A stretch of 64,000 bases of DNA, from positions 46,301,139 to 46,365,138 of the forward strand of contig JAYGXS010000004.1 in the NCBI GenBank assembly GCA_036362985.1, in the 5' to 3' direction. The DNA is from Ligula intestinalis. Taxonomy: Eukaryota > Platyhelminthes > Cestoda > Diphyllobothriidea > Diphyllobothriidae. The translations under genes and the position numbers were made by a program. This document shows, in pieces, positions 62,996-64,000 of the stretch. Below the pieces are notes generated by a model. The model saw only the letters and a program-made list of their open reading frames with translations. It was not told where the DNA came from and made no database searches. Position 1 is the stretch's first letter. Every line of letters starts with the position of its first letter.

Positions 62996-64000
62996 ATCGG
63001 TAGCGTACGCTGCATCTTTTCCCTCATACGCACTTGAGATTACCTCTCATATTCCAAAAGGTTTTCCTGCATTACTATGCCATTGGTTTTTAGCCAACTT
63101 TTATTTTGAAACGTTATTTTCTCTCGTTTGTAGTATGGGGTAGAGGGTTGCATTCTATGAAAGCAAAAATACATCGTTTAGAGTGAAGAACACGTTTATC
63201 AGGATAGTAACGTAACTAGCAATTATATCTGTCAGATGCTGGTCAAAGCAAAACAAATCACGTTTTGATTCTGCCTGTGTATTCCAGTATGTACCAGAGA
63301 GGAACGAGTTTTCTGAAGCACAACATAAGCACCTTTGATACGGACTTAAAGAAGGCTTTTGATGAATACATCTAGTCAACAAAGTAGTGAACGTGTAGAA
63401 GATTGGGTTACTAATTGGACCAGGACTGATAAGGCTGGCGGACTATATGGTAGTCGCACAAATAAGAATAATTCATTGAATATGTCCTTGCTGTCTATTA
63501 TATTTTGATGTATTGTATTATCTTTTAAAAATCTGTTCATTTACTCTGCTTGGTTACTTTCAGATTTCACTTTCATTTATTTAATCATACATATGGGTAC
63601 GGCTTTACTAACTACGGAGATAAGTATGATATCCACAACACTCATGATCCTTTTTTCTTACCATTCCAAGCAGATGAATTCCATCGGTTAGTAGCATTAT
63701 TTATCTTATTTTTTGCCCTCGACAACGAATGTGAAGGCTTCTTATGGGTCTTTTGAGCTTACCAGGCATTAATCTGAGACGTGCTAAGGACAATTCTAAG
63801 TTATGCATGATTTTGGATAGTTTACAGTTTGGCCTCAAATTCACGTAACATCCCGCCATATCCGATATATAGACACTCCTTCGCTAATCGGCATAATGTA
63901 AGGTTGTTATAATGATTATCGTGCAGTCCATTCTGAAGTCGTTTTAGTAACGAAAGGATGCAGTCTTTTTACCGAACTTTTTCCTGACCGCTAACAAAAC
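62996..64000. other. No gene recognised
   Basis: AT-rich. A frame after a possible acceptor at about 63564 (to 63756) has no recognisable domain. Confidence 0.4.

Noticed and set aside
1..64000. CRISPR arrays, bacterial operons, viral genomes
   Set aside because: No regular spacer-repeat arrays or compact gene clusters. The retroelement genes belong to PLE, gypsy and LINE families.

Overview
The window looks like repeat-rich nuclear DNA of a flatworm, most likely a parasitic one such as a tapeworm or fluke. The evidence is AT-rich sequence with long gene-free stretches, several decayed Penelope-like retroelements (PLEs) with GIY-YIG endonucleases, a Ty3/gypsy element, a decayed LINE, and a candidate spliced-leader RNA that ends its exon in ATG, as flatworm leaders do. 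The species assignment is inference. No bacterial-style operons, tRNAs or rRNAs were seen.

Layout. 1-5.2 kb: two minus-strand PLE copies (an endonuclease-only piece at 246-1122 and a broken RT plus endonuclease copy at 3235-5235) and a fold-back repeat between them. 6.7-7.8 kb: a possible solo LTR and a GC-rich island. 9.5-10.4 kb: two hammerhead-like motifs, one in a fold-back. 14.7-19.9 kb: a broken Ty3/gypsy element with both LTRs. 20-37 kb: mostly featureless, with small PLE relics at 25.2, 29.8 and 30.5 kb. 37.5-38.8 kb: the best-preserved PLE piece, an open 399-codon frame with its 3' tail. 40.5-42.9 kb: a minus-strand LINE relic.

49-63 kb holds the only convincing cellular gene. It is a rhodopsin-type G-protein-coupled receptor on the plus strand, with TM1-TM2 in one exon (49019-49271) and TM3-TM5 in the next (53743-54194). 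The splice phases match. A possible TM6-TM7 exon lies at 62749-62995. The receptor reads DAY where DRY is usual. Its introns contain PLE debris and, at about 61.8 kb, the candidate spliced-leader RNA.

The most interesting pattern is a set of hammerhead-ribozyme-like cores (CTGANGA, then GAA, then a very short stem III, then a UH cleavage site) at PLE tails. Several sit in inverted-repeat arms around severely truncated PLE pieces. All structures were folded by eye; no search or folding program was run.
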